Counted from the first letter of the stretch, positions 25,382 to 38,271 are shown. The stretch: DNA of 64,000 nucleotides from Melastoma dodecandrum (GCA_029817715.1 JARUPY010000387.1:5952001-6016000); one strand, 5' to 3'. The notes: a model not told the origin generated them from the letters alone. Program-made: numbers and translations.

Positions 25382-25999
25382 ACTATTACCTCGATTCTGT
25401 TTATTGGAAAACAAAGCTTTGTTTCGACTAGTTACGTGCGCAACCATCTACGTGGAATGGAAATACCGCGTAAATTCCTTGGTAGTGGACAAGCATATGA
25501 GGCGGGCCCATAGAGGTGACAAGAAAATAGCGAAGGACAGAGACTGGAGGCCGGCAGATGCAGACAATGATCTCCGAAACATAGGAAATTGGACTTCAGA
25601 ATTGTCGATTTGAAGGTTTTGTTGCCAAGCTCGATGGTTCCGTCGAACACTGTCGAAGAAGGCAAGGTAACATAATACAATAAACTCGAAGAAAGGGATA
25701 GGGGACAACAAAATCTTTTTTAGAAGGAACAGGCTATTGTAGAAAATCAAGGATATTTCTATGATAAAAACACAGAGCATAAAGCTCCCAATCGATAAGA
25801 TTTCTTCCCCTTTTTATCATATCAAAAATAGAATGAAGAAGCAAAAGGTGTTCAAGTTTGGATCTTATCAAAATATGACAAAATCGGTACGGAATGCGAG
25901 TCATCAGGACGAACTTCAAGATTCTCTCGAAGGAGCTGGTTTTTGCGCTCAACAATGCGGATGAAATCCATGGTCATCCGTTGGAGCTGGTTCTTCCAT
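25382..25999. other. Unassigned DNA
   Basis: Short overlapping frames occur on both strands with no recognisable motif. Nothing supportable is seen. Confidence 0.3.
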
Positions 26000-27627
26000 T
26001 CACAACAGCTTGACATTGAAGATCTTTGAACCAACCAGTGCAGATTCGAAGGAAGAGATCTCCATAAGATGATTTGAATGCTTTTCGTGCAACACGAGTT
26101 GTAACAGCTGCAATATTAGGAGTAGTCTATTTTCTAGTAGCCTTGACAACATGTGCGCTTGTTTGAGCACCTGGAGAAGCTTCCTGTGACTTTCCCTTGA
26201 GAGCCCAAGTGTTGCCTCTCCTCACATAATGCATACTAGAGATGATTTGACTCCAATATAGGTACCAACTCACCACTTCTCTAGCACAAAATATGTTCGG
26301 GAGGAAATTCGAGCATTCTTAAGCAAGCCAACAATTACCTAGCAATATGGGAGAGCTTTTCCATAAGTTTTGCGGCGCTTCTTATTATGCTGAAACACCA
26401 ACAATCCCATATTGAAGGATTTCAGGACGTGTGCCATCACCCAAGCATAATTCAGAGTAATTATATCCATGCTTTCACTCCTGGGCAGAAGGCAAAATAA
26501 TACAACCCGATGCAGAATGCATTGTTGAGGTCTAACCTTGTGGACTCCAAATACTTGGGCATATGTGCCTTCTATCCTAAGATTATGTTATAGGACTCAA
26601 CTTTTCCAAGATTTGACAGAGAGTCATGCTCCTCACATCGAAACAATTGATTCACATAATGGGGAGAGAATACAAGAGTAACCACATCAATGACTGTCAT
26701 GATAAACTTGACATGAGGACTAGTCTACATAAGCTTCATAGAAGGCTTCATATAAGGCTTTCAACTTTCATGAAGGCTTTCATGAGGACTAGTCTACATA
26801 AGCTTCATAGAAGGCTTTCAAGCCAAGCCTTTCAAGCGGAGGTGCTCTATCCAGATTTTTTATTACAAACAAGTTAAAATCGATCCGTTTAAAGACAGCT
26901 ATCTGTCTACCCTCAGCATTATCAACTAGGCAACCCGATATTAACAAGAACATCATGTATCTCCTTTCCAGATGCAAGAGAAGTTACCAGAGGAATGAGA
27001 GTATCCGTCGCCTCATGGATGATGTCGATGGTGTCATCCGAGACAACTTTATCCGGAGTCTTGGGCTTTTTCTTAGCCACCTTTGTTTGTGAAATGCTCA
27101 TAGTCTCAGGATCTTTTCCTTTCAGCCTGATTATGGAGGAGACACCTCCTTATTTCATGGCATCATAGAGAATAATTGATCCAGGTTTGTAAACAGGCTT
27201 TTAGACATCCTTCTTGATAGTAGAGATTATGTCCTTATACTTCAGATTTGGGGAGATCGAGACGAGGGGAACAAAATTAACCTCCATAGTCTCATCATTT
27301 ATTTCGTCAACAAGGGTTCCTAATCCTCCTCGTTAAACTCATCGGCCTCATTAATATCAAGGACATTGATGACTTGGCAATCGGGAAAGTCCTTGGAGAT
27401 CCTCTGCCTTGGCAATTGGAGTGTCTCCTCAGAGTCCTCCTTATCCTCGTGAACCTGTACTTTAAGAAGTCTCAAATCTTTAGAGAGTGTTCCTCATCAT
27501 TTGAAGGTTCAATAACGAGGGATAATGATTTCTCCGGGGAAGATGGCGATTTCTCTGACGGAGGAGGTGCAGGAGATGCTTGGTTGGAAAGAGCCTTTCT
27601 CCACAGAAATTTTGACTTGGAAGCCAT
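26000..27627 (-). pseudogene. Decayed transposon ORF resembling the 'putative plant transposon protein' domain
   Basis: On the minus strand a possible start at 27627 (MASKSKFLWRKALSNQ) opens a Ser/Pro/Glu-rich N-terminus. Further on, interrupted by stops, come KVVSDDTIDIIHEATD, then RIDFNLFVIKNLDRAPPLER with GLKAFYEAYV, then LHRVVLFCLLPRSESMDIIT. The order and the LLPRS...DIIT and ...FYE... features recall the N-terminal ORF of certain plant gypsy elements and mobile proteins. Many stops and a 70-bp internal duplication (26712-26817) make it non-functional. Family assignment is tentative. Confidence 0.4.
26712..26817. repeat. Direct repeat of 37 bp, 69 bp apart
   Basis: CATGAGGACTAGTCTACATA and the following AGCTTCATAGAAGGCTT occur at 26712 and again at 26781, with related GAAGGCTTTCA words between. 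This is a local duplication inside the decayed transposon ORF. Confidence 0.85.
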
Positions 27628-29418
27628 AGATTTTGAAGATTCAGAGGCGAAAGATGTTACGATTTTGTGAATATGAAAGATAAGAACAACGTCGGTCTTG
27701 GAGAGAAAGGCGATTAAAAAATGAGGTTGGTTTGGAAATGGCGTTAAGAACATGTGATAAAAAAGAAAAAGGAAACAAAATATTTTCTCGCCCAAGTACA
27801 AATATTTTGAAAATATTTTCTCAAGTTTGAAAATACATTATTTATTTTTTCTTCCCAAATGTATATTTCTTAGAAACTGAGGAAATAATTTATTTCCTTG
27901 TTGCGCTTCCTGCTTTTGGAAACTTCTTGTCCATTTTAACTACAAGAAGTGCATAAGAATTTCTTTGGTTCGTGAACTATATTTATGATTTCCATGTACA
28001 GAAGCTTGACAGAGCATCCTAGAATCTTCTATCAATCATATATCTTAGGATTGTGAACAGTACTTTGTTAACAAATCATTTCCTTGTTTTGTAGAACCTT
28101 TCATTAACAATTTCTACGTGTTGTAAATAATTCTAGTAATTCTAAAAGATATGATTTTGTTAATTAAAAAATGAAAAGTGTGTAACACATACTGCGAGAA
28201 TGTTATTGAGAGACTTGTGAGCGTTTAGCTTTGTTTAGGGGTGTAAGCAATCAATTGCAGAAGGTTGGTATCCCAGGTGCAAGTTATGTTGGACGTGAGT
28301 GAGGCTTGAAGGACTTGGCTACACCCGAGCCTAACGGGCTCACTACAAGCTTAGTAGAGAAGTCGTGAGAAGTGTCGATGGGCAATGGACAAGAGAAAAG
28401 CCATGTCCAGAGCAACACGATGAGGTATTAACATTAATTGTTTATGTAGCTGGTTTACTTTTGTACATATTTCTAGGTGAGGAGATAAGTAGGCCGGACA
28501 CAGCTGGAGGAAAACGTCTGACACCCATCACGGGGACTCGTGTTCCCAGTGTTGATATGTAGTAGACCTTGGAGCAACATGTGCGGCCTTGAGTGAAAGT
28601 CTTGGTGATGAGCCGGATGGAAAATCTAACCTTGGACAAAGGTGTTGTCTACTTACGTTGGGCCGCTTTGTGCTTGTGTGGAGCTGTCACGTTGTTGTAA
28701 AACCTAACCAAAGGGATCTTATGGAGTTAATCACTTTTGGATCTACTATAAACAAGGGTTTTGTAATCTACATAAATCCAACCTTTTATTGCTAAGTTTT
28801 ATTAGTTGTAAAAAATATAAAATTGCTAAACACTATTTCATCCTTTTAATTAATTTCATTGTTATATCAATACTGGAGTGAAATAACCATTTCTTATATA
28901 AATTGAGATGATGTGGATCCACATTTCAAACCTTTTCCATTCCTAGATATTTAAACGCTTATTTTTGCCTCAGTTTAATTCTTGTCCACCAAGTACAAAA
29001 ATATTAACTATAAAAGATAAAAATATTGTAGTACATTAAGATTTAAATATTTATTTTCTTGGAATCAATTGACAAACGCGAACACCATAAATAATTTAAA
29101 TTACTAATTTTCTTTGTTAAATTAATTTATTGAATAAAAAAGTCGATAATTAACCTATTTTTGCTAAAATTATTAATTATGTTCTTAAAAATATTTGGTA
29201 GAAAATAGATGAGATCTTAAAATTTTAAAATACCCTCAAAATTATATTATCTTTATGTAAAAATAAAGAAAAGGTAGAAGAAAAGAAGTGATTAACATAT
29301 AAATTAACTCGCTCTCAACTTCGTTAGTTATGGAGTTCAATTTAACTTGCCCCAAGCCCCCTCAACCCATCGCTGACCGTCCAATCCCAAACAAGATCAA
29401 CGGCCAAGAATTTCCATG
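27628..29418. other. Intergenic DNA upstream of eIF5A
   Basis: About 28,150-28,790 has LTR-like composition but no confirmed boundaries or primer site. The rest is AT-rich. The last 150-200 bp are the likely eIF5A promoter. Confidence 0.35.
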
Positions 29419-29426
29419 AAACCCTA
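29419..29426 (+). promoter_or_regulatory. telo-box (AAACCCTA) upstream of eIF5A
   Basis: AAACCCTA lies 69-76 bp before the eIF5A ATG. Telo-boxes are a known promoter or leader element of plant translation-machinery genes, so the position fits the gene's role. Function here is inferred. Confidence 0.55.
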
Positions 29427-29494
29427 GAAAATCAATAGATTCTGGTACCCTCTAATCGGTTGGTGAAGCTGTGAAATTCCGAGGGACGGAAAAG

Positions 29495-31142
29495 ATGTCG
29501 GACGAGGAGCATCACTTCGAGTCTAAGGCCGACGCAGGAGCGTCTAAGACATATCCTCAGCAGGCCGGTACAATCCGCAAGAACGGTTACATCGTCATCA
29601 AGTCCCGACCTTGCAAGGTTTAGCTGTCATTTACTAGAGATACGGAATCGTCCCTTGTGATGGATTGCTTCGGGGATATGTACTTGGAGTTCAAAAAATT
29701 TCGCGATTGATTTGATTTTGTGGTGTTTGCTTCGTATTGGTAAAGCTCGAGGATTTGTTGTTGTTTTCTGGTATTTTCTTGTGGGATTTAGTTGGATTCT
29801 GGCTGCCTTCATGTTAGGAATTGTCAGACTTGTTATTGGGGATTTGTTTGCACTTTCGCGGGTGGTCTGTTTTGAACTAGTCGGGTTTTTTCTGGCTTCC
29901 ACTGAGCTTCGGAAGGTTAGGCTTGTGTTGGGAAGTTTATGCTGATTGTGTGGCTTGTAAAGGGATTTAGTCGGGCTTTCTCAACTGTTGTCGTGCGGTT
30001 TGGGGTTAGTTTTGTGTGCTTCATTTAGGTGTTTTGTCTGGTTTCTCCATCTTACTGTGTTTGTTTGTTTGTTGATGTATTTCTTGCGTCGTTTATTTTT
30101 TTAGTCTTCATGTCAACATACTATACAATGTGGTGTATGGCTTCTCATGACAGGTTGTCGAAGTTTCGACTTCCAAAACTGGCAAGCACGGTCATGCTAA
30201 GTGTCACTTTGTCGCAATCGACATCTTCAATGGCAAGAAACTCGAAGATATTGTTCCTTCTTCTCACAATTGTGATGTAATAATCCCTGTTTTTTTTCTT
30301 TTTTCTTTTTATTTTATTTGGTCTAATGAGGCTTTCCATTTTATAATCAGTATCATATGGACGAACTATTTGCAGGTCCCACATGTGAATCGTACTGACT
30401 ACCAGCTCATTGACATTTCTGAGGATGGATTTGTATGATGATCATTGCTTTTCTTGTAATTTAACATGATTGGTTCTGTGTCAAGACCGTAGAATCTCAA
30501 GCTGCTTCGGTTTTCTCCAGGTGAGTCTGCTTACTGAGACTGGTGGTACAAAGGATGACCTCAGGCTTCCGACTGATGAAACTCTGCTTAGTCAGGTGAG
30601 TTTATACTTGATGAGAGTTGTCCGTTCTTGCGGTATTATGTACTACATCCACTTTCATTGCGTGGACCCGAACTTTCTGAACTCTGTTGTTTTCTATTGC
30701 TAAGCAATTCTTGGCGTTACTATTATCTTGAAATTCAGTCACATTGGGGTTGTTCCGTGTGAATCTATTTAATGAACAAATGATATTGGAATTGGAAACT
30801 TGAAATCACATGAAGCAGAACTGCCAATTTAAAAGCATTTTCATCTTGAATTTATCAAAATTGTCATAAAGAAGGACTGGATTTGAAGAAAAAAATTCAA
30901 ATAAGTTTGAAACTAGTTTTTCTCCACTCTTATATATGATTTAATTTTCATCCTGATGTCAACTCTATTTCCTTGGCGCTTAATAATGAAAGTTGTCTGC
31001 TATTATTAATATTTCCGCTGTTATGTTTTCTGGAGTGCAGATCAAGGATGGATTTGCAGAGGGCAAAGATCTGGTCGTCACAGTCATGTCTTCCATGGGG
31101 GAGGAGCAAATATGTGCTCTGAAGGACATTGGTCCCAAGTAA
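29495..31142 (+). CDS. eIF5A: Eukaryotic translation initiation factor 5A (five exons, 159 aa)
   Basis: Exons are 29495-29617, 30154-30276, 30376-30432, 30521-30595 and 31041-31142. All introns are GT-AG and in phase 0, and the total is 160 codons including the stop. The protein starts [20 protein letters not shown] and has the hypusination loop [15 protein letters not shown], with the modified lysine expected at K52. It ends ALKDIGPK, as in other plant eIF5A proteins (usual length 158-160). eIF5A binds the ribosome and helps peptide-bond formation and termination, especially at proline stretches; it needs hypusine made by deoxyhypusine synthase and hydroxylase. No residue of the core looks altered. 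A telo-box lies upstream. Arabidopsis eIF5A-2 and eIF5A-3 (At1g26630, At1g69410) sit in the matching syntenic intervals. Confidence 0.97.
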
Positions 31143-34119
31143 GTCGGGTGTTCTCCTTGTACACCCCCAAAATGCACGGTAACTCCGAGCTCCTGCAATG
31201 AGAGTTTCAACGTGCTTCTATCTCGATGTGATGACGTTTGTGGTCACCTTAAGTAGGACCGCGTCGAACCTCTTGTGAGAAGACTTTCACATTATGTACT
31301 AGCTCTTCTTCATCTTGGTAATGTTATTTCATTAGAGAGGTCAGAAACATCTAAAGATATGTCTGTGCCCTTATGGGTGTTAAGAGGACTGGTAGGGAAA
31401 TGCTTGTATTCATCACCTTCTGCCCCGTGTTTTCTAGATGTCACACAGACTAACTATTATGGCCTATTGTCATGTTGGATGGGTTTGTGGTGCTGCTTCG
31501 TTCGATCGGGTGCGGAAACGGGAGCATGCACCTCGACCATATCTCATACAACTCGTTAGCAAAACAACTTGCACTTTGAGTCTTCCTAACAAATAGGTGA
31601 ATGTTGCGAGTTCTGGGATCAAGGGGGGAGGACCCGTGATTTGATTTGTCCCATCTAATTGTTTGGAGGTGAGTTTAGGAAATCTTTTCCTCTTTTTAAC
31701 TAATCCCTGTTGAAAATCTCTTTCGAAAGTCATAGTCATGGGATGGATGATGACTGAGTCCCTCACCTTTGATTCTATTTTTATCTCCAAAAAAGTTTTC
31801 AGGTGTATCATCTTTGGTCGTTTGTATTTTTTGTATTCTGATGATGAGTAAAAAGCGAATGTCCAAGTAAACATTACAATATAAATGATAAGGTATGGCC
31901 TCTTCTGTTTTTGGTTGCCTAAAAACCCATGCTTTCTGTGGAAGTTTTCTAAAGCGATCAGAAAAAAAAATATAAAAAAAATAGAATTGAAAAATGTCGA
32001 ATAAATATTTTTAATAAATTTAAAATGTGCGTTCTAGGCGTGACGTGATATGAACGCCTCGAGTTCCTTTTCCGTGTAGTACTCGGGCCTTGTTTCCGCC
32101 GACCAAACAGGGTCGCCAAAATTTTCTTTTCATTCGGCCGACTGTCACTTTGTTTTTTAACTTCTTTATGGGGCCGATTTTATAATGTCGATTTCTACGA
32201 TTTAATCCATGGGTGCCGACTTATAATAATTTAACAAATTAGAATTACTTCGCCCAAAAAGCAAGTAGCAAAGCTGTGCTACGATTTCTTTCTAAACGAC
32301 TAAAGTGAATTTTACGGGTTGGGGTACCGCTTTGACCTATTTAAATTTATTTTTATGATTTTATGTTTTCGATGTTTTAAAACAAAATAATAATTTAAGT
32401 AAAGTTAATTTTGAAACTTTTATTTTTTAATTTAATATCCATAATTTTTTTATGATTATTATTGCATGTGATCTTTTAGATTTTATACACCAACGTTGTG
32501 TGAATACATACACAAACTAAATCGTTTAACAACAGTTTTTAGTGTTCCAATGTAATCTAATAATAGTCATAAGCCAAGATCAATTGAATCTCTTCATCAC
32601 GTTAATATCTCGTTTGACTGAAATCCGACATATAATATATCATTACTTGCATGACAAAACATTCTTCCATAGTTGTGTATATAAAAAATATTAATATCTC
32701 AATCAAGTCCATGATGTTAATTCACTAATCCGATAGGGTGGTGATCTTATTTTAACTCAACACTATGTTTACGCTTTGCTAGACAACCAATAATCGTGTT
32801 TCTCACAATTCGATTAAATACTAGTTTTAATGACACTAAAGTTTATAACTCCACGTATAGTATAAATGAATATATCAAATCAAAAGATTAGTCACACTCG
32901 TAAATAAGAAAAATGACCAGTAAGGCTTAACATGTGATAGTCCTATAAACAGGTCGTGTATAGTGTACTCCTAAACTCAGCGCCCTCAGGTATAACTTGA
33001 ATATTCATTCATTGGTCTAACTCGACTTGAGTTATACTCGATACTGATCTAGATGTTCATGTCTGAACTGTTTCATTTTAATGTAATTTCGAAAATAATG
33101 CCACAAAGTAACAACATGTAACTTTACTCATGAATAAAGTCAATTTTTTTTAGAAATCAAATTTATAAAGCTTAACTTCCTTATGAGGATTTCTTGGAAG
33201 TCGGACTTATCGGGGTATTATTTTTGTTCCCGCCTAACACCATCTTGGAACATAATTTGTCCCGATAAAAGATTTTTTTAGATTACATGTAAGTTTATTA
33301 ATATATACGACCTATCATAATTTAATTATGAGTGGGAAAATAATTAAAAATAGTAAATATTTGTGTTATTAATACACTATTTATATACATATATAACATA
33401 GTGTCTTGGCACACCAACGATATAGATAAAGTTAAATCATTTTTTTTTAAGAAAAGAAAAAAGAGTTTTATCTTTATTTCTAATACTTCCCCAAACAGAG
33501 CATAAGGACATTATTAGTAAAGATGATGAAAGGGACGATAGATAGATAGATAGACCCATTGACTTTGTCGGTCACAAAGGAACAAAACAATGAAGGTTCA
33601 ACGGAATGAGGTGGCCCCATTCATTATTTTATCCCTTAAAAATGTAACAAAGTTATGTAACCTTTCGGGCTGCATAAAGTTTGGCCTATCTCTAGCTAGG
33701 CAGCCATTATAAATCTGACATGTGATTGACAGGATCAACCAGCCCCTAAAGTGAAGTGATAATGTTATAGAAAGCATGTCAAATTGAGAAAAAAAAATAT
33801 GTGAAATAATACAATACAAACTATTAAAAAAAGAGGTCTCATTTTTTTTCCTTTTTCTGACATTTGTACATCAAATAGAAAACAAGTATTAAATCGTTTC
33901 CTCTATGAACGAAAGAAATTCATTAGCTAATATATTAATCTGAACTTTTTAAAGTTCAAATACATTATAGAATAACAAAAATCAGCACATTACATAAATT
34001 ATTTATATTTTATTTATTAAATCACTTTTTGACAAATATATATATTTACAATTAAATGAAAATGTTTCAAAATTTTCGGAATATATATATTAGGAGCTTA
34101 TCCAAAACAATAGGAAGGA
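31143..34119. other. eIF5A 3' flank and AT-rich intergenic DNA
   Basis: The first few hundred bases are probably eIF5A 3' UTR. The rest is AT-rich with no recognisable gene, including a short GATA repeat at about 33,538-33,553. Short frames (for example 31470-31874 minus) lack family motifs. Confidence 0.4.
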
Positions 34120-34347
34120 ATGCACCTTCCTTCTGCATACCCAGTTTCACCGAACAAATTAGATTTCGTGTCCTCTGCTCCTTCCCTTTATTTTGGCTTT
34201 GGGGAGAAGAGAAGATCATCATCCTCTATGCACCTCCGGGGGGACCCTCTCGCTCTGGATGATCGCGACAAGGCATTCCGGATATCTCCCCGAAATCGCT
34301 TAAGGAAAAAAAAGAAACCTCGGGGCCTCTTCGTTGTCGCGAAGGGC
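34120..34347 (+). pseudogene. Possible exon fragment truncated by an LTR retroelement
   Basis: A 76-codon open frame, GC-richer than its flanks, begins MHLPSAYPVSPNK and is Ser/Arg-rich with few acidic residues early on, like a plastid transit peptide. It ends ...RGLFVVAKG exactly where the LTR begins; its stop is the first TGA of the LTR at 34348. I do not recognise the gene and cannot find its continuation beyond 36995. It may be chance. Confidence 0.25.
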
Positions 34348-34641
34348 TGATGCTTCGCAACAAAAAATTAAAACCTAATTCGACCTAACAAAAATATTAG
34401 GGGCAAGCTATCATTCTCACGGAGAATTTATTGACAAATTTCTACTAGCGTTGTTATCAGAATCAATCAAGGTCGAGAAGAAAATAAAGTTGAGATTTGT
34501 AGAAAGAAAACGATAAACAAAATCAGTAAAGATAATTATTAATAATAAAAAAATCTAGAACGTTCAACTTCTCCTCTTATTTTATGCATTCGATCCCCTT
34601 TCTATGCCCTCGAATCACTTAATCACTAATATGAGACTCGA
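34348..34641 (-). repeat. Partial 3' LTR (terminal ~294 bp)
   Basis: It aligns over its whole length with 35660-35960: shared blocks include TTCGACCTAAC, CTAGCGTTGTTAT, GAAAGAAAACGATAAACAAA and TCACTTAATCACTAATAT. It is joined directly to gag sequence, marking a deletion breakpoint. Confidence 0.8.
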
Positions 34642-35448
34642 ATGTCACCAATTGAGCTTCAATTGAAGTAAGGGTATCCAACTCATGTAGTATGGGTGTT
34701 CTTCTTCTACTCATCCGGTCGACGTATTGATTTGGCATACATGTTTTCCTCATAATCTTTAAGAGCTCTAGTCCTTCGACATAAGATTTCTTCAAGAACG
34801 ATCGATTCACCGGATGCCAAATTCAAATCCTTGCGAGAGGATTCAGTCAGCCCATTGTTGAATGCTTCCAACTGTCTCCATATTGGAAGGTCATGGTATG
34901 GACAGTGAATTAACAAGTTTTTAAAATGTCCCACTCCTCCACAAAAGTCTCGCTATCTTCTTGTGTGAAAGTAGTAATTTCGTTTCTAATCTGCGATATT
35001 CTTGATGGGGGGAAATACTGATCTAGAAAGGCCCCTTCCATCTGCGGCCATGTGGTGATAGAATTCACCGGGAGAGAATTGAACCAAGCCCATGCTTTAT
35101 CCTTTAGCGAGAATGTGAACAACTTTAATCTTACAGCAACTTGAGGGACACCATTCTGCCTGAATGGGTCGCAAACACTCAAAAATTTACTCAAATGCTT
35201 GTGTGGGTCCTCCATCGATGTTCCTCTGAATTGGATTGAGTTTTGGATCATCTGCATCACTGACCGAAGTCTTAATCTCATAATCCCGAGCTTGGATAGT
35301 TGGCGGTGCACAATGCAAGATCAGTGAATGTGCGGTCTTGTCGAGGTAAATTCCACCATCGGCCTATTATCCAAGTCTAGGAATCATCATTAGCTCTTAT
35401 TTGGACGATGTTGTCCCCAATCAGATTTTTCTGATTACCATTGGCCAT
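34642..35448 (-). pseudogene. Ty3/gypsy gag (Athila/Tat-like), frameshifted
   Basis: The ATG at 35448 opens MANGNQKNLIGDN. After frame breaks, the retrotransposon gag core is clear: MIQNSIQFRGTSMEDPHKHL, then KLFTFSLKDKAWAWFNSLP, TTWPQMEGAFLDQYFPPSR, and HCPYHDLPIWRQLEAFNNGL. These are typical of plant Athila/Tat gag. At least one stop and two frameshifts disable it. Confidence 0.75.
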
Positions 35449-35637
35449 AGTCGTCTGCTGTGCTCTTGACCTCTGCCGAAATGGCTTGTGAAACGTCCTC
35501 TCGATTTCAGGGTCGAAATGAATCAATTCAGTGCTCCGACTCCGTCGCATGCACATGAGAAAAGAAAAACCAGAAAAACTTGAATGTCAGTCAATTACCG
35601 ATACTATAAGTAAAATAAAATTCGTCAGAAAACAAAT

Positions 35638-35655
35638 CCCCGGCAGCGGTGCCAA
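35638..35655 (-). other. Primer-binding site, probable tRNA-Asp type
   Basis: The minus strand reads TGGCACCGCTGCCGGGGA four to five bases after the LTR end. It differs by two bases from TGGCGCCGTTGCCGGGGA, the primer site I recall for Athila/Tat elements, which is complementary to tRNA-Asp. Confidence 0.65.
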
Positions 35656-35659
35656 AATT

Positions 35660-36995
35660 TGATGCGCGTCGTCAACGTAATAAAAATAAAAACCTAGTTC
35701 GACCTAACTAAAATAGCAAGGGCAAGCAAGGATCGTTCCCACAGAGAATTGTATTGACAAAATTCTTCTAGCGTTGTTATGAGGAATCAATCAAGATCAA
35801 GAAGAAATTAAAGTTGAGATTTATAGAAAGAAAACGATAAACAAAATTAGTAAAGATGACTATCAATAATAAAAATTTAGAACATCCGACTTCCCCTCGC
35901 ATCCTATGCATTCGATCCCCCTCTTTCTAATGCCCTTGAATCACTTAATCACTAATATAAGATTCGAATATCTCCTCGTATTTCTCTCGAACATACGAGA
36001 ATGTATCACCATGTATCAAATTCCTTACTCTATTCCTAGGCAAGAAACTAGTGGTGACCCATTATGGTTCAGTCCTAATTGATTATCTATGGCGTTCCGT
36101 TCACACGATTAGTCTGGTTTTCCAACACATGGACTACTTAGGTTATCCAATTCGGGATCTAACTTAGACTACCATCCCGAGTCTTCCTAAGCTATCAGAT
36201 CAATGCTAACAGGTGACTAGTCAATTAACAAGCATTAAGAACAGGAATGGATAAATAATTATAATGATTCGATTCGCATTAAGAAAACGAGGTCACGAGC
36301 TACATAGGAATACGATGTTTCATCGTAGTCCTAGAAAAACGAATTAGTTCATAACTGAAATAAATGAAGACATCAATTCAAATTTGAAAGTAAATGACAT
36401 CAAAGAACTAAAACAAGAAATTCGGTAGAGAAGACTCCAGTCGTTGGCTCCTGTCACTAGAATCCTCCTAATGTCCACCCCCCTCTAAATACCAAAAGAA
36501 ACCTAGTTAAACCTAGGGTTGTCTTAGAAAAATAATCTCCATAAAATACATAAAGTAACCTTACATAGTTTTTAAATCTTAAAAATAAAAGATCTTCTAA
36601 CGTGGAAAGACAATCTCCAAAAGTGAAAGGTTGGCCAAATCTCGTCATCTTATCAGATCGGACATAGATGCGTTCTCCATGGCAGACGGATGCGTCCGTC
36701 TATAGTCAGTCCAACAAGTGCCCCACGGATGCATCCTTCTTATTAGACGGATGCGTTCATCTCTAGTCTTCTTGAAATTCGATGTTATTCACTTTTTCGA
36801 TTCGTCCTTTGGCTCATTGCTTTCACATTCACCCTTCATTCATAAACATTCCACGTTAGAAACCTCAACTCATTAAACTAATAAAACATATAAATATAAA
36901 GATAAAATAACTCAAAACAACTTCAAAGCTCAACGAACAAATCACATTAATATTCAAATGTGTGGCTAAATAACTCCACTTTCGTAGAGTTATCA
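35660..36995 (-). repeat. 5' LTR of the Athila/Tat-like element (1336 bp)
   Basis: The minus strand begins TGATAACTCTACGAAAG and ends GCGCATCA just before the primer site. A 66-bp copy of its outer tip also occurs at 6658-6723. It contains short repeats of GACGGATGCGTC-like words around 36,670-36,760. Confidence 0.75.
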
Positions 36996-38271
36996 AGGCT
37001 GGATAGGAATCCACTCGAAATCGCATAAGACGGGACCCATTCAGCTGGTTCTTGGATGCGTGCACGTGGAGAATGAATGAATGCATGTTTACATGAATTC
37101 TCTCTGTATTTACTCTTTCCTTGTTATTGGTTCAGATTAAAGCCCAAACCATCCGCAGACCGAGAAGGTAGAACTAGCCATACATCGAAATGGATTTAAT
37201 GGAAGAATAATTATTCTTAGAAGACACTTAGTGAGAGTCGGACCACAACTGTGGACTACCCACACACACACACATGATAAATGAAGTAAAAGCTTATACC
37301 ATATTAAAATCTTGAAAATTAATAACTCCTTTGTATGTTTTGATTAGCATACAGAAATAAAAATTCTAATTTCCTCATAATTAGAAGAGCAGGAAAACAT
37401 ATGCAGCAATTAGCATTTCCAACCTACCTGCAAAAAAGATGTTGCGTTTTTTTTGTTATAATCTAGGTGAAATAATTTTTTTTTTCCATAAAAATTTAAG
37501 GATATTTAAAGTGCATTTGCACTTTCTTTTTACCAAACATATTAAGTAAAATTTGTATTTTAGGGGTGTCAATTATTACGGATGATCTATGACAATAATA
37601 ATGCTGTTATGAACCTTTTCATCTTTTGGTGTTGTAAGACTTGTATGTAGTACGTCGTAGTGCTGGTTAGTGAAGGAGTACGAGCTCATTACTCAGGCGT
37701 TTTGTTCCGTTCCACCGAATAGTTAAATAATTTTTAAAATTAGTCAAGTAATATTTTAAAGTTCATTTCTTAAAAAAATTAAGTATTTCTAGCATCAAAT
37801 TCATTCGTAAAAAATAAAGAACTCGGCAAACATTGATTTTCTTTATGGGTTTAAACTCTATATATAAAATATTTTTACGATTACAGTGAAAAGCTCGGTG
37901 TTAGGGCGCGTGGAAACCACAATCACCATCTAACCTTGGTTTAATACTAAGAATTCGTCGCTGTCTGCGTTCTGCTTTCAACAGTCCGTCCCTCAATCCA
38001 ATCCCCAACAACAGTCCCGACAGCGAAACCTCCTTGCATTGCCCCCCCCCCCCCCAATCCCAAAAAACACACAAACCCAGTTCTACCCCACCCACGCCCC
38101 CAACCCCGTTGCTGCTGCTAGCTTGATCCTGCGGCTTCCTCCCACAGGGACCTCCATGGCATTGCGAGGGTTGCCGACAGTGTCCCCTTAACGCTTTCCT
38201 CCATTTTAGCACCCTAAAAAATCTTCCCTTCCACCAAAGACTCCTGCCCATTTACACTTGAGCTTTTCAGT
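36996..38271. other. Intergenic DNA and PAT22 5' flank
   Basis: AT-rich DNA with a short (CA)n at 37,260-37,274 and a run of 14 C at 38,042-38,055. The GC-richer 38,000-38,271 is probably the PAT22 leader or promoter. No other gene is seen. Confidence 0.4.

Larger units (their letters stand above)
34348..36995 (-). mobile_element. Internally deleted Ty3/gypsy (Athila/Tat-like) retroelement: LTR-PBS-gag-partial LTR
   Basis: Read on the minus strand, the order is a full 5' LTR (36995-35660), a primer site, a broken gag and then only the 3' end of the second LTR (34641-34348). Everything from gag to the second LTR's 5' part is missing. The outer ends are TGAT...ATCA. The flanks AGGGC and AGGCT match only partly, so the target duplication is uncertain. 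Confidence 0.75.

Noticed and set aside
28241..28260. TAGGGGTGTAAGCAA, resembling a hAT end
   Set aside because: No matching inverted end or target duplication was found nearby; the same applies to TAGGGGTGTCAAT at 37561.
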